Below are positions 17,822 through 27,297 of a stretch of 64,000 nucleotides of DNA, piece by piece. The translations under genes were made by a program, and so were the position numbers. The DNA is from Bradyrhizobium sp. WBOS07 (GTDB lineage Bacteria > Pseudomonadota > Alphaproteobacteria > Rhizobiales > Xanthobacteraceae): the NCBI RefSeq assembly GCF_024585165.1, contig NZ_CP029008.1:3720001-3784000 (forward strand), given 5' to 3'. A model generated the notes under the pieces. That model was not told the DNA's origin. It searched no databases and worked only from the letters and a program-made list of their open reading frames with translations. How positions within the stretch are numbered: the first letter of the stretch is position 1; every line of letters starts with the position of its first letter.

Positions 17822-18496
17822 TTAGTCCCCGTAGCCGCGCAGCCGCTCGATATCGAGGATGGTGACGCCGCCATATTCTAGTCGCAGCAGCCCCTCCTTC
17901 TCCAGCCGGTTCAGCGCGCGGTTGGCGTTCTGGCGGGACATGCCGGAGAGCGCGCCGATCTCCTCCTGGGTGATCTCCAGATGCGCGGTCGATTCCGGAT
18001 AGAGGATCGGGTTGAACAGTGAGGCGATGCTGCGGGCAAGGCGCGCGGTCGCATCGAGGGTCCGATTGACCTCGAGCATGCCGATGAACTGGCCGAGCCG
18101 CTCGTTGAGCTGGCGCACCAGAAAGCGGTTGAAGCCGACGCTGTTCTCGAACAGCCACATGAAGGCGCTGCGTTCCATCAGCGCGACGCGGCTGTCGCGC
18201 AGCGCAACCACGTCATAGCGGCGCGGCTCGTTCTTGAGCACGCTGCCCTCGCCGAACCAGGCCCCTGCCGTCAGCCCGGCCAGGCTCGTCTCCTTGCCGT
18301 CCCGCGAGACCCCGCCCATGCGGGCAAGACCGCTGACCATGCCGGCCCAATAGGCGAAGATGTCGCCTCGCATGAACACGGTCTCGCCGGTGCCGTAGGA
18401 CCGCTCGGTGATACCGGCGCGCGCGACCTCGATCTCCGCTTGCGTGAGCTCGCGCGACCAGGCGGCGACGCGCTTCAGATGATCTTCTGAAATCAT
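17822..18496 (-). CDS. Crp/Fnr-family transcriptional regulator
   Basis: A 224-residue regulator. The N-terminal cyclic-nucleotide-binding-like barrel includes YGTGETVFMRGD and AGAWFGEGSVLKNEPRRYDV. A long dimer helix follows, then the winged helix-turn-helix ITQEEIGALSGMSRQNANRAL. The Cys cluster of oxygen-sensing FNR is absent, so it probably senses a small ligand. It is divergent from the second Liv operon, and a perfect palindrome sits in the shared 333-base gap, so it is a candidate regulator of that operon and of itself. Confidence 0.9.
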   Translation of the reverse strand: MISEDHLKRVAAWSRELTQAEIEVARAGITERSYGTGETVFMRGDIFAYWAGMVSGLARMGGVSRDGKETSLAGLTAGAWFGEGSVLKNEPRRYDVVALRDSRVALMERSAFMWLFENSVGFNRFLVRQLNERLGQFIGMLEVNRTLDATARLARSIASLFNPILYPESTAHLEITQEEIGALSGMSRQNANRALNRLEKEGLLRLEYGGVTILDIERLRGYGD

Positions 18497-18536
18497 GATC
18501 TCGCGAACAGCCGCACCGTTTCGTCACTCCACCTTC

Positions 18537-18551
18537 TGTTGCATTGCAACA
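18537..18551. promoter_or_regulatory. Palindromic operator candidate in divergent gap
   Basis: TGTTGCA-T-TGCAACA is a perfect 15-base palindrome 41 bases upstream of the Crp/Fnr gene start and 279 bases upstream of the second livG. It differs from the classical Crp (TGTGA-N6-TCACA) and FNR (TTGAT-N4-ATCAA) boxes. The rest of the gap (18497-18829) shows no gene. Confidence 0.45.
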
Positions 18552-18829
18552 TGATTATGACGACTGCCACCCGACGAAAGATGAAGGCCGCTGCCGCCCG
18601 GCAAACTTTGTCGCAGAATTGTCAGCCGGGAGACATTTCAAAATAGCGCTTTCCCCTATTGAGGACCACCTCGGCGATGCGGCTCTTGATCCCTGACGGG
18701 AACGAGAGTGGCGCGGGCTCCGGTCGAGACCATCTGCTGCATGGCCTCACCGGCACCACCGTACTAGGATCGCCGGACAGAACGGACGAAGAGCGCGGCT
18801 AAAAAGCGCCATCACCGGGAGGGTTTCGT

Positions 18830-19654
18830 TTGGTGGCTACCAGTCTTGAAGTGCGCGGCGTGTCCTTGCGATTCGGCGGCGTCCGTGCGCTGACCGATGT
18901 CAGTTTCGCCATCAAGGACGGCGAGCTGTTCTCGATCATCGGCCCCAATGGCGCCGGCAAGACCTCGATCGTGAACTGTATTTCCGGTCGCTACAAGCCG
19001 ACTGAAGGCCAGCTCTTCTATGGAGACCGCGACATCACCGGCTTGACGCCGAATGCCCGGGCCTCGCTCGGCATCGGCCGCACCTTCCAGAATCTCGCCC
19101 TGTTCCACCACATGAGTGTGCTCGACAACATCATGGTCGGCCGCCATCACCTCCTGAAGAACAATTTCCTGACGGGCTCGCTGTACTGGCTCACCGGCGC
19201 GCGCAAGGAGGAGCTCGAGCACCGCCGCAAGGTGGAGGAAATCATCGACTTCCTCGATCTGCAGTCGGTGCGCAAAGCCACCGCCGGCACCCTCCCCTAC
19301 GGCCTGCGCAAGCGCGTGGAGCTCGCCCGCGCCATGGCGCTGGAGCCGCGCCTCATCCTCCTCGACGAGCCGATGGCCGGCATGAACTTCGAGGAGAAGG
19401 AGGACATGGCCCGCTACATCGTCGACCTCAACGAGGAGTTTGGGATGACGGTGGTGATGATCGAGCACGACATGGGCGTGGTGATGGACATCTCCCATCG
19501 CGTGATGGTGCTGGATTTCGGCAAGAAGATCGCCGAAGGCGACCCCGCGACGGTGCTCGCCGATCCTCACGTCAAGCGTGCCTATCTCGGCGAGGAGGAC
19601 GAAGTGCTGGTCGATCCCGACGATGCACCGCCTGCGCAGGAGAGCGCGGCATGA
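18830..19654 (+). CDS. livG: Liv-type ABC transporter ATPase (second system)
   Basis: A 274-residue LivG-type ATPase. Walker A is GPNGAGKTS, the signature is the degenerate LPYGLRKRVELARAM, and Walker B is LILLDEPMAGMN. The start is TTG at 18830 or GTG three bases on, behind CGGGAGGG. It opens a plus-strand operon livG, acyl-CoA ligase, livH, livM, livK, livF, and overlaps the ligase gene by 4 bases. Its C-terminal tail is longer than usual and acidic. Confidence 0.92.
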   Translation: MVATSLEVRGVSLRFGGVRALTDVSFAIKDGELFSIIGPNGAGKTSIVNCISGRYKPTEGQLFYGDRDITGLTPNARASLGIGRTFQNLALFHHMSVLDNIMVGRHHLLKNNFLTGSLYWLTGARKEELEHRRKVEEIIDFLDLQSVRKATAGTLPYGLRKRVELARAMALEPRLILLDEPMAGMNFEEKEDMARYIVDLNEEFGMTVVMIEHDMGVVMDISHRVMVLDFGKKIAEGDPATVLADPHVKRAYLGEEDEVLVDPDDAPPAQESAA

Positions 19655-21582
19655 TGGATTACGCAGGCCGCGTCGCGCAGGCCGACACCTATCCCAAGAT
19701 GCTCCGGCTCAACGCCAAGGAGCACGGCAACGAAATCGCGCTGCGGGAGAAGGATCTCGGGCTCTGGCGGCTATTCACCTGGAACGACTATCAGGCCCGC
19801 GTGCGCGACTTCGCGCTCGGTCTCGTCGAAATGGGCCTTGGCCGCGGCGATGTCATCGGCATCATCGGCGACAACCGGCCGGACTGGGTCGCGGCGGAAG
19901 TCGCGACGCACGCCATCGGCGGCCTCAGCCTCGGGCTTTATCGCGACGTGCTCGACGAGGAGGCCTCCTATCTTCTCAATTATGGTGAGGCGCAGCTCGT
20001 CTTCGCCGAGGACGAGGAGCAGGTCGACAAGCTGCTCACCCTCGCCGACCGCGCACCGAAGCTGAAGCACATCATCTATTCCGATCCGCGAGGGATGCGG
20101 AAATACGACGACCCGCGCCTGATGTCGGCGGAGGCGTTTGCCGAGCTCGGCCGGGCACGTGCCGCGCGCGAGCCGGAGCTCTATGACCGCCTCGTGGATG
20201 CCACCAATGGCGAGGATGTCGCGATCCTCTGCACGACGTCGGGCACCACGTCTCATCCCAAGCTGGCGATGCTCGCCGCCGGCCGGGTGCTCGGTCATTG
20301 CGCGACCTATCTCGCCTTCGATCCGAAAGGGCCGGACGACGAATACGTCTCGGTGCTGCCGCTGCCATGGATCATGGAGCAGGTCTACGTGCTCGGCAAA
20401 GGCCTGTTGTGCCGCATGAAGATCAACTTCGTCGAAGAGCCCGACACCATGATGAACGATCTGCGCGAGATCGCGCCGACGTTCGTCTTGTTTGCCCCCC
20501 GCGTCTGGGAATCCATCGCCGCCGACGTCCGGGCCAAGGTGATGGACGCCACGCCTCTCAAGCAGCGCCTGTTCGACCTCGGCATGAAGAGCGGCCTCGC
20601 CGCGCTCGAACAGGGCAAACGCTCCGCCCTTGCCGACGCGATCCTGTTTCGCGCGCTGCGCGACCGCCTCGGCTTCACCCGCCTGCGCTCGGCCGCGACC
20701 GGCGGCGCGGCGCTCGGCCCCGAGACCTTCAAGTTCTTCCAGGCGATGGGCGTGCCGCTGCGCACGCTCTACGGCCAGACCGAGCTGCTCGGGGCCTATA
20801 CGCTGCATCCCGAAGGCAAGGTCGATCCCGACACGACCGGCGTGCCGATGGCCGACAATGTCGAGATCCGCATCGACAATCCCGACGTCCACGGCGTCGG
20901 CGAGATCGTGGTTCGGCATCCCAACATGTTCCTGGGCTACTACAAGAATCCGGAAGCGAGCGTCGCCGACATCAAGGACGGCTGGATGTGCTCCGGCGAT
21001 GCCGGCTATTTCAACGCCAACAACCAGCTCGTCGTCATCGACCGCATCAAGGATCTCGCCGAGACCTCGCGCGGCGAGCGTTTCTCGCCGCAATTCATCG
21101 AGAACAAGCTGAAATTCTCGCCCTATATCGCCGAAGCCGTGGTGCTGGGCGCCGGCCGCGACGCGCTCGCGGCGATGATCTGCATCCGCTACTCGATCAT
21201 CTCGAAATGGGCGGAGAAGAACCGCCTCTCCTTCACCACCTACACCGACCTCGCCTCGCGGCCCGAGGTCTACGCGTTGCTGCACAAGGAGGTCGAGACC
21301 GTCAACGCCACGCTGCCGCCGGCCCAGCGCATCTCGCGCTTCCTGCTGCTCTACAAGGAGCTGGACGCCGACGACGGCGAGCTCACCCGCACCAGGAAAG
21401 TGCGCCGCAGCGTCATCAACGAGAAGTACGCCGGCATCATCGACGCGATCTACCGCGGCGATTCCGACATTCCCGTCGACACCGTGATCCGCTTCCAGGA
21501 CGGCACCACACAGCGGGTACGGACGACATTGCGAGTGGTGGACCTCGGGATGCACGGGCACATGGCGGAGGCGGCGGAGTGA
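19651..21582 (+). CDS. AMP-forming long-chain acyl-CoA synthetase
   Basis: A 643-residue adenylate-forming enzyme that activates a carboxylic acid to its CoA thioester. The phosphate loop is LCTTSGTTSHPKLAML, the A5 motif is YGQTELLGAYT and the A7-A8 region is GDAGYFNANNQLVVIDRIKDL. Length fits the FadD15/ACSBG-type long-chain group. It is translationally coupled to livG and lies inside a Liv operon, suggesting that the transported acid is activated on entry (vectorial acylation). This link is inferred from position. Confidence 0.9.
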   Translation: MMDYAGRVAQADTYPKMLRLNAKEHGNEIALREKDLGLWRLFTWNDYQARVRDFALGLVEMGLGRGDVIGIIGDNRPDWVAAEVATHAIGGLSLGLYRDVLDEEASYLLNYGEAQLVFAEDEEQVDKLLTLADRAPKLKHIIYSDPRGMRKYDDPRLMSAEAFAELGRARAAREPELYDRLVDATNGEDVAILCTTSGTTSHPKLAMLAAGRVLGHCATYLAFDPKGPDDEYVSVLPLPWIMEQVYVLGKGLLCRMKINFVEEPDTMMNDLREIAPTFVLFAPRVWESIAADVRAKVMDATPLKQRLFDLGMKSGLAALEQGKRSALADAILFRALRDRLGFTRLRSAATGGAALGPETFKFFQAMGVPLRTLYGQTELLGAYTLHPEGKVDPDTTGVPMADNVEIRIDNPDVHGVGEIVVRHPNMFLGYYKNPEASVADIKDGWMCSGDAGYFNANNQLVVIDRIKDLAETSRGERFSPQFIENKLKFSPYIAEAVVLGAGRDALAAMICIRYSIISKWAEKNRLSFTTYTDLASRPEVYALLHKEVETVNATLPPAQRISRFLLLYKELDADDGELTRTRKVRRSVINEKYAGIIDAIYRGDSDIPVDTVIRFQDGTTQRVRTTLRVVDLGMHGHMAEAAE

Positions 21583-21656
21583 AGCAGTTCCCAGTCGCGA
21601 GCGGTACTGCTCTTCGCCTCTCCCCGCTTGCGGCAGAGCAATCGCATATGCCGTCC

Positions 21657-21734
21657 GTCATTGCGAGCACAGCGAAGCAATCCGGACTGCATGCGCAGAA
21701 AGACCCTGGATTGCTCCGCTGCGCTCGCAATGAC
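21657..21734. repeat. Dispersed element with 12-bp terminal inverted repeats
   Basis: GTCATTGCGAGC (21657-21668) and GCTCGCAATGAC (21723-21734) are perfect terminal inverted repeats; inner arms GAAGCAATCC and GGATTGCTCC extend the pairing. The element fills the gap between the ligase gene and livH. It has the form of a common non-coding repeat of Bradyrhizobium genomes. Confidence 0.7.
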
Positions 21735-21760
21735 GATGCCGGTGCAGCAGGAAATCATAA

Positions 21761-22654
21761 ATGAACACCGCCTTCCTCATCCAGCTTCTGGTTAACGGCC
21801 TCGTGGTCGGCACGCTCTATGGCGTGGTCGCGATGTCGTTCGTGCTGATCTACAAGGCGACGCAGGTCGTCAATTTCGCGCAAGGCGAGCTGCTGCTGGT
21901 CGGAGCCTGGGTGTGCTGGGCGCTGCTGGCGAAGTACCAGGTGCCGTTCTGGATCGGCATGCCTATGACGCTGGTGTTCATGTTCGTGTTCGGCATCGCG
22001 GTCCAGGTCCTGATCCTGCGGCCGATGATCGGCGAGCCCATCATATCCGTCATCATGGTGACGATCGGCCTCTCCACCGTGCTGCAAGCGACGCTAAAAT
22101 GGATGTTCGGCGTCAATCCGCAGCCGTTCCCGCGCGTGTTCGAGAGCCAGTCGGTCAGCCTGCTCGGGCTGCAGATCCAGACCGTCTATGTCATGAGCCT
22201 GGTGGTCTCCGTCGCCATGATGATCGGCATGGCCTGGTTCTTCCGTGCTTCGAAGTACGGCCTGGCGATGCGCGCCACCGCGTTCAACCAGCAGGTCGCG
22301 CAATCGCTTGGCATTTCCGTCAAGAGCGTGTTCGCGATGGCCTGGGCGATCTCGGCGACGGTCTCGGCGGTCGCGGGTGTGGTCGTCGCGGTCGTGAACG
22401 GCGTGTCGTCGGGTCTTGCCGCCTACGGCATCAAGGTCTTTCCGGCGGCGATCCTCGGCGGGCTCGACTCCGTCGGCGGCGCCGTGCTCGGCGGCATCAT
22501 CATCGGCCTGCTCGAGAACGTCGCGCAATATGTCGACAGCGAGTATCTGCACTGGGGCAATCTCTACGAGATCGCGCCGTTCTACGTCCTCATCATCGTG
22601 CTGATGATCAAGCCTTACGGATTGTTCGGCACCCACGACATCGAACGGATCTGA
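21761..22654 (+). CDS. livH: Liv-type ABC transporter permease (second system)
   Basis: A 297-residue integral membrane permease. The start NTAFLIQLLVNGLVVGTLYG and the motif VVNFAQGELLLVGAW are LivH hallmarks, and the cytoplasmic loop MRATAFNQQVAQSLGISV matches the ATPase-contacting region. It is followed by livM after 3 bases. Confidence 0.92.
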   Translation: MNTAFLIQLLVNGLVVGTLYGVVAMSFVLIYKATQVVNFAQGELLLVGAWVCWALLAKYQVPFWIGMPMTLVFMFVFGIAVQVLILRPMIGEPIISVIMVTIGLSTVLQATLKWMFGVNPQPFPRVFESQSVSLLGLQIQTVYVMSLVVSVAMMIGMAWFFRASKYGLAMRATAFNQQVAQSLGISVKSVFAMAWAISATVSAVAGVVVAVVNGVSSGLAAYGIKVFPAAILGGLDSVGGAVLGGIIIGLLENVAQYVDSEYLHWGNLYEIAPFYVLIIVLMIKPYGLFGTHDIERI

Positions 22655-22657
22655 CCC

Positions 22658-23731
22658 ATGGCCGGCCCTGCCCTCATTCCTGCTGGTGATTTCCGCACCT
22701 CCTATGCGGCCGACACCACGATCTTCCCGACCGCCACCAGCCGCAACTTCGCCATCGTGGGCGTCGCGCTGCTGTGCTTCGCGCCGCAATTCTTCAGCGG
22801 ATACTGGCTCAGCATCCTGATCCAGATCGGAATCTTCTCGATCGCCGCGCTCGGCCTCAACATCCTGGTCGGCTTCACCGGCCAGATCTCGATCGGGCAC
22901 GCCGCCTTCTTCCTGCTCGGCGCCTTCACCTCGGCCTATATCTCCAACAACGCGCCGATCCCGGTGTTCTTCGCCATCCCGCTTGCGGGAATCGTCACCG
23001 CGCTGGTCGGCCTGATCTTCGGCATCCCGGCGGCGCGGCTGAAGGGCCTCTATCTCGTCATCGCGACGCTGGCCGCGCAGTACATCCTGCTCGACTTCTT
23101 CTCGCGCGCCGAATGGTTTTCCGGCGGCTCGGTGCCGGCGAGCGCCGCGCCTTTCTCGATCTTCGGCTATACGTTGCGCGGCGACCGACAATATTTCTAC
23201 GTCGTTCTGGCGTATGTGCTCGTGAGCTACATCCTCGTCACCAATCTGATGCGCACGCGGGACGGCCGCGCGCTGGTGGCGATCCGCGACCATTATCTCT
23301 CCGCCGAGATCATGGGCATCAACCTGACGAAATACCGCACGCTGTCGTTCGGGCTCGCCGCCTTCTTCGCCGGCATCGCCGGCGCGCTCTACGCGCACTA
23401 CCAGCTCGTGGTGTCGCAGGAAGGTTTCGGCATCGAGCGCTCGATCCTGTTCCTCGCCATGATCATCATCGGCGGCACCGGCTCGGTCATGGGCACGCTG
23501 ATGGGCACAGCCTTCGTGGTGCTGCTGCCGGAATCGATGGAGTGGCTGAGCCATCATCTGAAGGGCGGCGCGATCGACCAGGCGCTGTCACTCAACACCA
23601 ACATCACCTTCCTGCGCGAGATCGCGATCGGGGTGATCATCATCGCGTTCCTGATGTTCGAGCCTGACGGGCTCGCGCATCGCTGGCGGCAGATCAAGGC
23701 GTACTGGAAACTCTACCCGTTCTCACATTGA
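22658..23731 (+). CDS. livM: Liv-type ABC transporter permease (second system)
   Basis: A 357-residue LivM-type permease. NILVGFTGQISIGHAAFFLL is the family signature near residue 70, and the loop LVAIRDHYLSAEIMGINLTK follows the ATPase-contact pattern. About 8-10 hydrophobic segments are visible. The N-terminus carries about 25 extra polar residues before the first membrane span. Confidence 0.92.
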   Translation: MAGPALIPAGDFRTSYAADTTIFPTATSRNFAIVGVALLCFAPQFFSGYWLSILIQIGIFSIAALGLNILVGFTGQISIGHAAFFLLGAFTSAYISNNAPIPVFFAIPLAGIVTALVGLIFGIPAARLKGLYLVIATLAAQYILLDFFSRAEWFSGGSVPASAAPFSIFGYTLRGDRQYFYVVLAYVLVSYILVTNLMRTRDGRALVAIRDHYLSAEIMGINLTKYRTLSFGLAAFFAGIAGALYAHYQLVVSQEGFGIERSILFLAMIIIGGTGSVMGTLMGTAFVVLLPESMEWLSHHLKGGAIDQALSLNTNITFLREIAIGVIIIAFLMFEPDGLAHRWRQIKAYWKLYPFSH

Positions 23732-23774
23732 GCGCGGACCACTTCACTTAAACAATAAACAGGAGGAACCGACC

Positions 23775-25058
23775 ATGACCATGAAGTCCCTTTTGAGCAC
23801 CGCATCGCTCGCGATCGCGATCGCCGCATTTTCGACCGGCGCGCAGGCGCAGATCGCGATCGGACACCTCGCCGACTATTCCGGCGGCACCTCCGACGTC
23901 GGCACGCCCTTCGGCCAGGCCGTCGCCGACACCTTCGGCTGGGTCAACAAGAACGGCGGCGTCGGCGGCAAGCAGCTCAACCTCGACACCAACGACTATG
24001 GCTATCAGGTGCCGCGCGCCATCGCGCTCTACAAGAAGTGGTCGGCGCCGGACACCAAGGTCGCCGCGATCATGGGCTGGGGCACCGCCGACACCGAAGC
24101 GCTGACCGGCTTCCTCGCCCAGGACAAGATCCCCGACATGTCCGGCTCCTATGCCGCCGCACTCACCGATCCCGGAGGCATCAGCGGCAAGGCCAAGCCC
24201 GCGCCCTACAACTTCTTCTATGGCCCGAGCTATTCGGACGCGCTGCGCGCAATGCTGATGTGGGCCGCCGAGGATTGGAAGGCCAAGGGCAAATCCGGCA
24301 AGCCGAAATTCGTGCACATGGGGGCCAACCATCCCTATCCGAACGCGCCGAAGGCCGCCGGGGAAGCGATGGCGCAGGAGCTCGGCTTCGAGGTGCTGCC
24401 GCCTCTGGTCTTTGCGCTCGCACCGGGCGACTACAGCGCGCAGTGCCTGAGCCTGAAATCCTCGGGCGCCAACTACGCCTATCTCGGCAATACCGCCGCC
24501 TCGAACATCTCGGTGATGAAGGCCTGCAAGACTGCCGGCGTCGAAATTCAGTTCCTCGGCAACGTCTGGGGCATGGACGAGAACGCTGCGAAGACCGCGG
24601 GCGACGCCGCCAACGGCGTGATCTTCCCCTTGCGCACGGCGGTGAGTTGGGGCGGCGATGCGCCCGGCATGAAGACGGTGATGGAAATCTCCAAGATGTC
24701 CGACCCGACCGGCAAGGTCTATCGCCCGGTGCACTACGTCGCGGCCGTCTGCTCCGCGATGTACATGAAGGAAGCGATCGATTGGGCCGCAAAGAACGGC
24801 GGCGCCACCGGCGAGAACGTCGCCAAGGGCTTCTACCAGAAGAAGGATTGGGTGCCGGCCGGAATGGAAGGCGTCTGCAATCCCTCGACCTGGACCGACA
24901 AGGACCATCGCGGCACGCTGAAGGTCGATCTCTATCGCACCAAGATCTCGGGCGCGACCGACGGCGACCTCAACGATCTCATGGCCAAGGGCACGATCAA
25001 GCTCGAGAAGGTCAAGACCGTCGAGCTGCCGCGCAAGCCGGAATTGCTGGGCTGGTGA
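23775..25058 (+). CDS. livK: Periplasmic binding protein of second Liv system
   Basis: A 427-residue precursor with a signal peptide ending STGAQAQ, then IAIGHLADYSGGTSDVGTPF, the start of a Peripla_BP_6 fold. It is longer than amino-acid-specific LivK proteins. A strong AGGAGG ribosome site precedes the start. It would feed LivHM of this operon, possibly with a carboxylic acid given the coupled CoA ligase. Confidence 0.9.
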   Translation: MTMKSLLSTASLAIAIAAFSTGAQAQIAIGHLADYSGGTSDVGTPFGQAVADTFGWVNKNGGVGGKQLNLDTNDYGYQVPRAIALYKKWSAPDTKVAAIMGWGTADTEALTGFLAQDKIPDMSGSYAAALTDPGGISGKAKPAPYNFFYGPSYSDALRAMLMWAAEDWKAKGKSGKPKFVHMGANHPYPNAPKAAGEAMAQELGFEVLPPLVFALAPGDYSAQCLSLKSSGANYAYLGNTAASNISVMKACKTAGVEIQFLGNVWGMDENAAKTAGDAANGVIFPLRTAVSWGGDAPGMKTVMEISKMSDPTGKVYRPVHYVAAVCSAMYMKEAIDWAAKNGGATGENVAKGFYQKKDWVPAGMEGVCNPSTWTDKDHRGTLKVDLYRTKISGATDGDLNDLMAKGTIKLEKVKTVELPRKPELLGW

Positions 25059-25084
25059 GCCGAGCATTTGCCGAACCCAGGACT

Positions 25085-25193
25085 GTCATCCCCCGCGAAG
25101 GCGGGGGATCCAGTACGCCGCGGCCTTTCGGGGGAACGTCAGGCGTCTCTGGAATACTGGGTCACCCGCCCTCGCGGGTGACGACACCGAGAA
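25085..25193. repeat. Dispersed intergenic repeat, copy 2
   Basis: This is the same family as 7592-7708 in the opposite orientation. Shared blocks are CCCCGCGAAGGCGGGG, ATCCAGTACGCCGCGGC, and CGTCTCTGGAATACTGGGTC. It ends in a hairpin CACCCGCCCTCGCGGGTG. It fills the livK-livF gap and lacks the 17-base tandem duplication of copy 1. Confidence 0.7.
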
Positions 25194-25204
25194 AGTAGCT
25201 GATC

Positions 25205-26044
25205 ATGAGTGAAACGGCCGAGATCGAGCGTCCCTCCCCCAGCATCGTAGCCGCGCCTCCACTCCTCGCCGTGCGCAACATCGAGGTGGTCTATGACGAC
25301 GTCATCCTGGTGCTGCGCGGCCTCAGCCTCGACGTGCCCAAGGGCGCGATCGTGGCGCTGCTCGGCGCCAACGGCGCCGGCAAGTCGACGACGCTGAAGG
25401 CGATCTCGGGGCTGCTCAAGACCGAGGACGGCGAAGTCACCCGCGGCGAGATCCTGTTCGAGGGCGAGCGCATCAACGGCATCGATCCCGACAAGATCGT
25501 CCGCCGCGGCATCTTCCAGGTGATGGAGGGCCGGCGCATCGTCGCCGACATGACGTCGCTGGAAAACCTCAAGCTCGGCGCCTTCACCCGCAGGGACCGC
25601 GAGGTCGATTCCGACCTCGACATGGTCTTCAACTATTTCCCGCGCCTGAAGGAGCGCACCGGCCTCGCCGGCTATCTCTCCGGCGGCGAGCAGCAGATGC
25701 TCGCGATCGGCCGTGCGCTGATGGCGCGCCCGAAGATGATCCTGATGGACGAGCCCTCGATGGGCCTGTCGCCGCTGCTGGTGAAGGAGGTGTTCTCGAT
25801 CATCCAGAAGATCAACCGCGACCTCGGCGTCACCATCCTTCTGGTGGAGCAGAACGCACGCGCCGCGCTGTCGGTGGCGAGCCACGGCTACATCATGGAG
25901 CAGGGCAAGGTCGTGCTCGACGGCAGTGCCGACGAATTGCGCGACAACGAGGACGTCAAGGAATTCTATCTCGGCGGCGCCGGCGACCAGCGCAAGAGCT
26001 TCAAGAACCTCAAGAGCTTCAAGCGGCGCAAGCGCTGGCTGTGA
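25205..26044 (+). CDS. livF: Liv-type ABC transporter ATPase (second system)
   Basis: A 279-residue LivF-type ATPase. Walker A is GANGAGKST, the signature is LSGGEQQMLAIGRAL and Walker B is MILMDEPSMGLSP. It is longer than usual at both ends; the C-terminus ends in a strongly basic stretch (KSFKNLKSFKRRKRW) that may contact membrane or nucleic acid. It is the last gene of the operon and converges with the epimerase gene 12 bases away. Confidence 0.92.
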   Translation: MSETAEIERPSPSIVAAPPLLAVRNIEVVYDDVILVLRGLSLDVPKGAIVALLGANGAGKSTTLKAISGLLKTEDGEVTRGEILFEGERINGIDPDKIVRRGIFQVMEGRRIVADMTSLENLKLGAFTRRDREVDSDLDMVFNYFPRLKERTGLAGYLSGGEQQMLAIGRALMARPKMILMDEPSMGLSPLLVKEVFSIIQKINRDLGVTILLVEQNARAALSVASHGYIMEQGKVVLDGSADELRDNEDVKEFYLGGAGDQRKSFKNLKSFKRRKRWL

Positions 26045-26056
26045 TCCACAAGAAGC

Positions 26057-27211
26057 CTAGCCCAGCACCTGCTCCGCTTCCGTGACCGCGCAGAGAACAT
26101 GATAGAACGACGACGCAGGAATGGTGTCGATCAGCGATTTGCCGTCGCGATCGAACTGGTCGTACCAGCCGCCCTTCACGGGATGGCTGAGATAATGCCG
26201 TTCGAGCCGCACCAGCGCCGCGCGGGCCTCGTCCGCCGCCCCTGCCTCACCCGACTCGGCTTGCGCGATCCACGCCTTCGCAATCTCGGTCTGCGGCCAC
26301 AGCCGGCGCGTGCTGCGGCGAATGTTGCCGACGTCGTCGCCTTCGTCGATCAGGCAGCCCGTGGTCTCGTCGCGATAGCGCAGCGCGGTCGCCAGGAGTT
26401 CGGCGCGCCGCTGCCCGGTCGGGCAGCCCGTGATGCGCTCGAACCCCTTCAGCAGCCAGACCCATTCCGCCTGATGGCCCGGCTCGACGCTGACCGGCTG
26501 GATCTTCGACCAGTCCTCCTCGAAATACTCCGTCAGGATGCGCTTTTGCTTGTCGTAGAGATTGGCCAGGAACAGCGCGAAGAATTCGCCAGCGCGGTTC
26601 TGGAACGACAGATCGTGGGTCGCATCGAAACAGGCGATCATCGCCTCGAACAGATGCATGTGCGGGTTCTGCCTGCGCGGCAGCGAGACCGGAAGGCCTT
26701 CGTGCACGCCCCCATGCGGCGAACGGAGATGGCCGTCCAGGAAAGCGAGCAGCGCATCGATCTCGGCGCGAACCTGCGCGTCCTGGTCGAGCGCGTAGAC
26801 GGTCGCGAGGGCAAACAGGATGAAGGCGTGGTCGTAGGCATCGCGGCGGCCGTCCAGCACCGTCCCGTCCGGCGTCAGCCGGTGCACAAAGCCGGGCCGG
26901 CCGTCGGGCGCCTTGGCTTTGGCCAGCAGATGTTCCAGTCCCTTCAGCGCGACTGCGCGCCCCTCAGGATACCAGCCCATCTGCGCCGCCTTGGCGTAGC
27001 AATAGATTTGCCGGGCCTGAACGAACACGCGCCGCGGCGCAGCCGCATCCGCAGTGCCGTCGCGGTGCAGCCGGTCGATGAAACCGCCGGTAGCCTGATC
27101 CCAGCCGACGGTCGACCACAGGGGCAGCGCCTCGTCGACCATGCGGAGCTTCAGGCGCGCCACGACATCCGCAGCCTCATTCGCCGCCGCAACGCTTCCC
27201 ATGTCCGCCAT
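26057..27211 (-). CDS. AGE-family sugar epimerase/isomerase
   Basis: A 384-residue (alpha/alpha)6-barrel protein of the N-acylglucosamine 2-epimerase family, which also includes mannose isomerases and cellobiose epimerases. Recognisable segments are WDQATGGFIDRLHRDGT, RQIYCYAKAAQMGWYPEG, PHMHLFEAMIACFDATHD and EPGHQAEWVWLLKGFER, which carry the conserved Arg and His residues of the active site. The start at 27211 follows GAGAGGACC. It may supply a hexose precursor, but no sugar gene is adjacent. Confidence 0.88.
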   Translation of the reverse strand: MADMGSVAAANEAADVVARLKLRMVDEALPLWSTVGWDQATGGFIDRLHRDGTADAAAPRRVFVQARQIYCYAKAAQMGWYPEGRAVALKGLEHLLAKAKAPDGRPGFVHRLTPDGTVLDGRRDAYDHAFILFALATVYALDQDAQVRAEIDALLAFLDGHLRSPHGGVHEGLPVSLPRRQNPHMHLFEAMIACFDATHDLSFQNRAGEFFALFLANLYDKQKRILTEYFEEDWSKIQPVSVEPGHQAEWVWLLKGFERITGCPTGQRRAELLATALRYRDETTGCLIDEGDDVGNIRRSTRRLWPQTEIAKAWIAQAESGEAGAADEARAALVRLERHYLSHPVKGGWYDQFDRDGKSLIDTIPASSFYHVLCAVTEAEQVLG

Positions 27212-27297
27212 CGGGTCCTCTCCAGGCCTCAACAATGGCGGTCTGATACCCATGCCGGTGGCGGCGCGCAACGGATGCCAACACGGAAAGAACAGCC

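Noticed and set aside
19771..21561. 596-codon open frame antisense to the acyl-CoA ligase gene
   Set aside because: The plus-strand frame has all adenylation motifs; the antisense product is compositionally biased.
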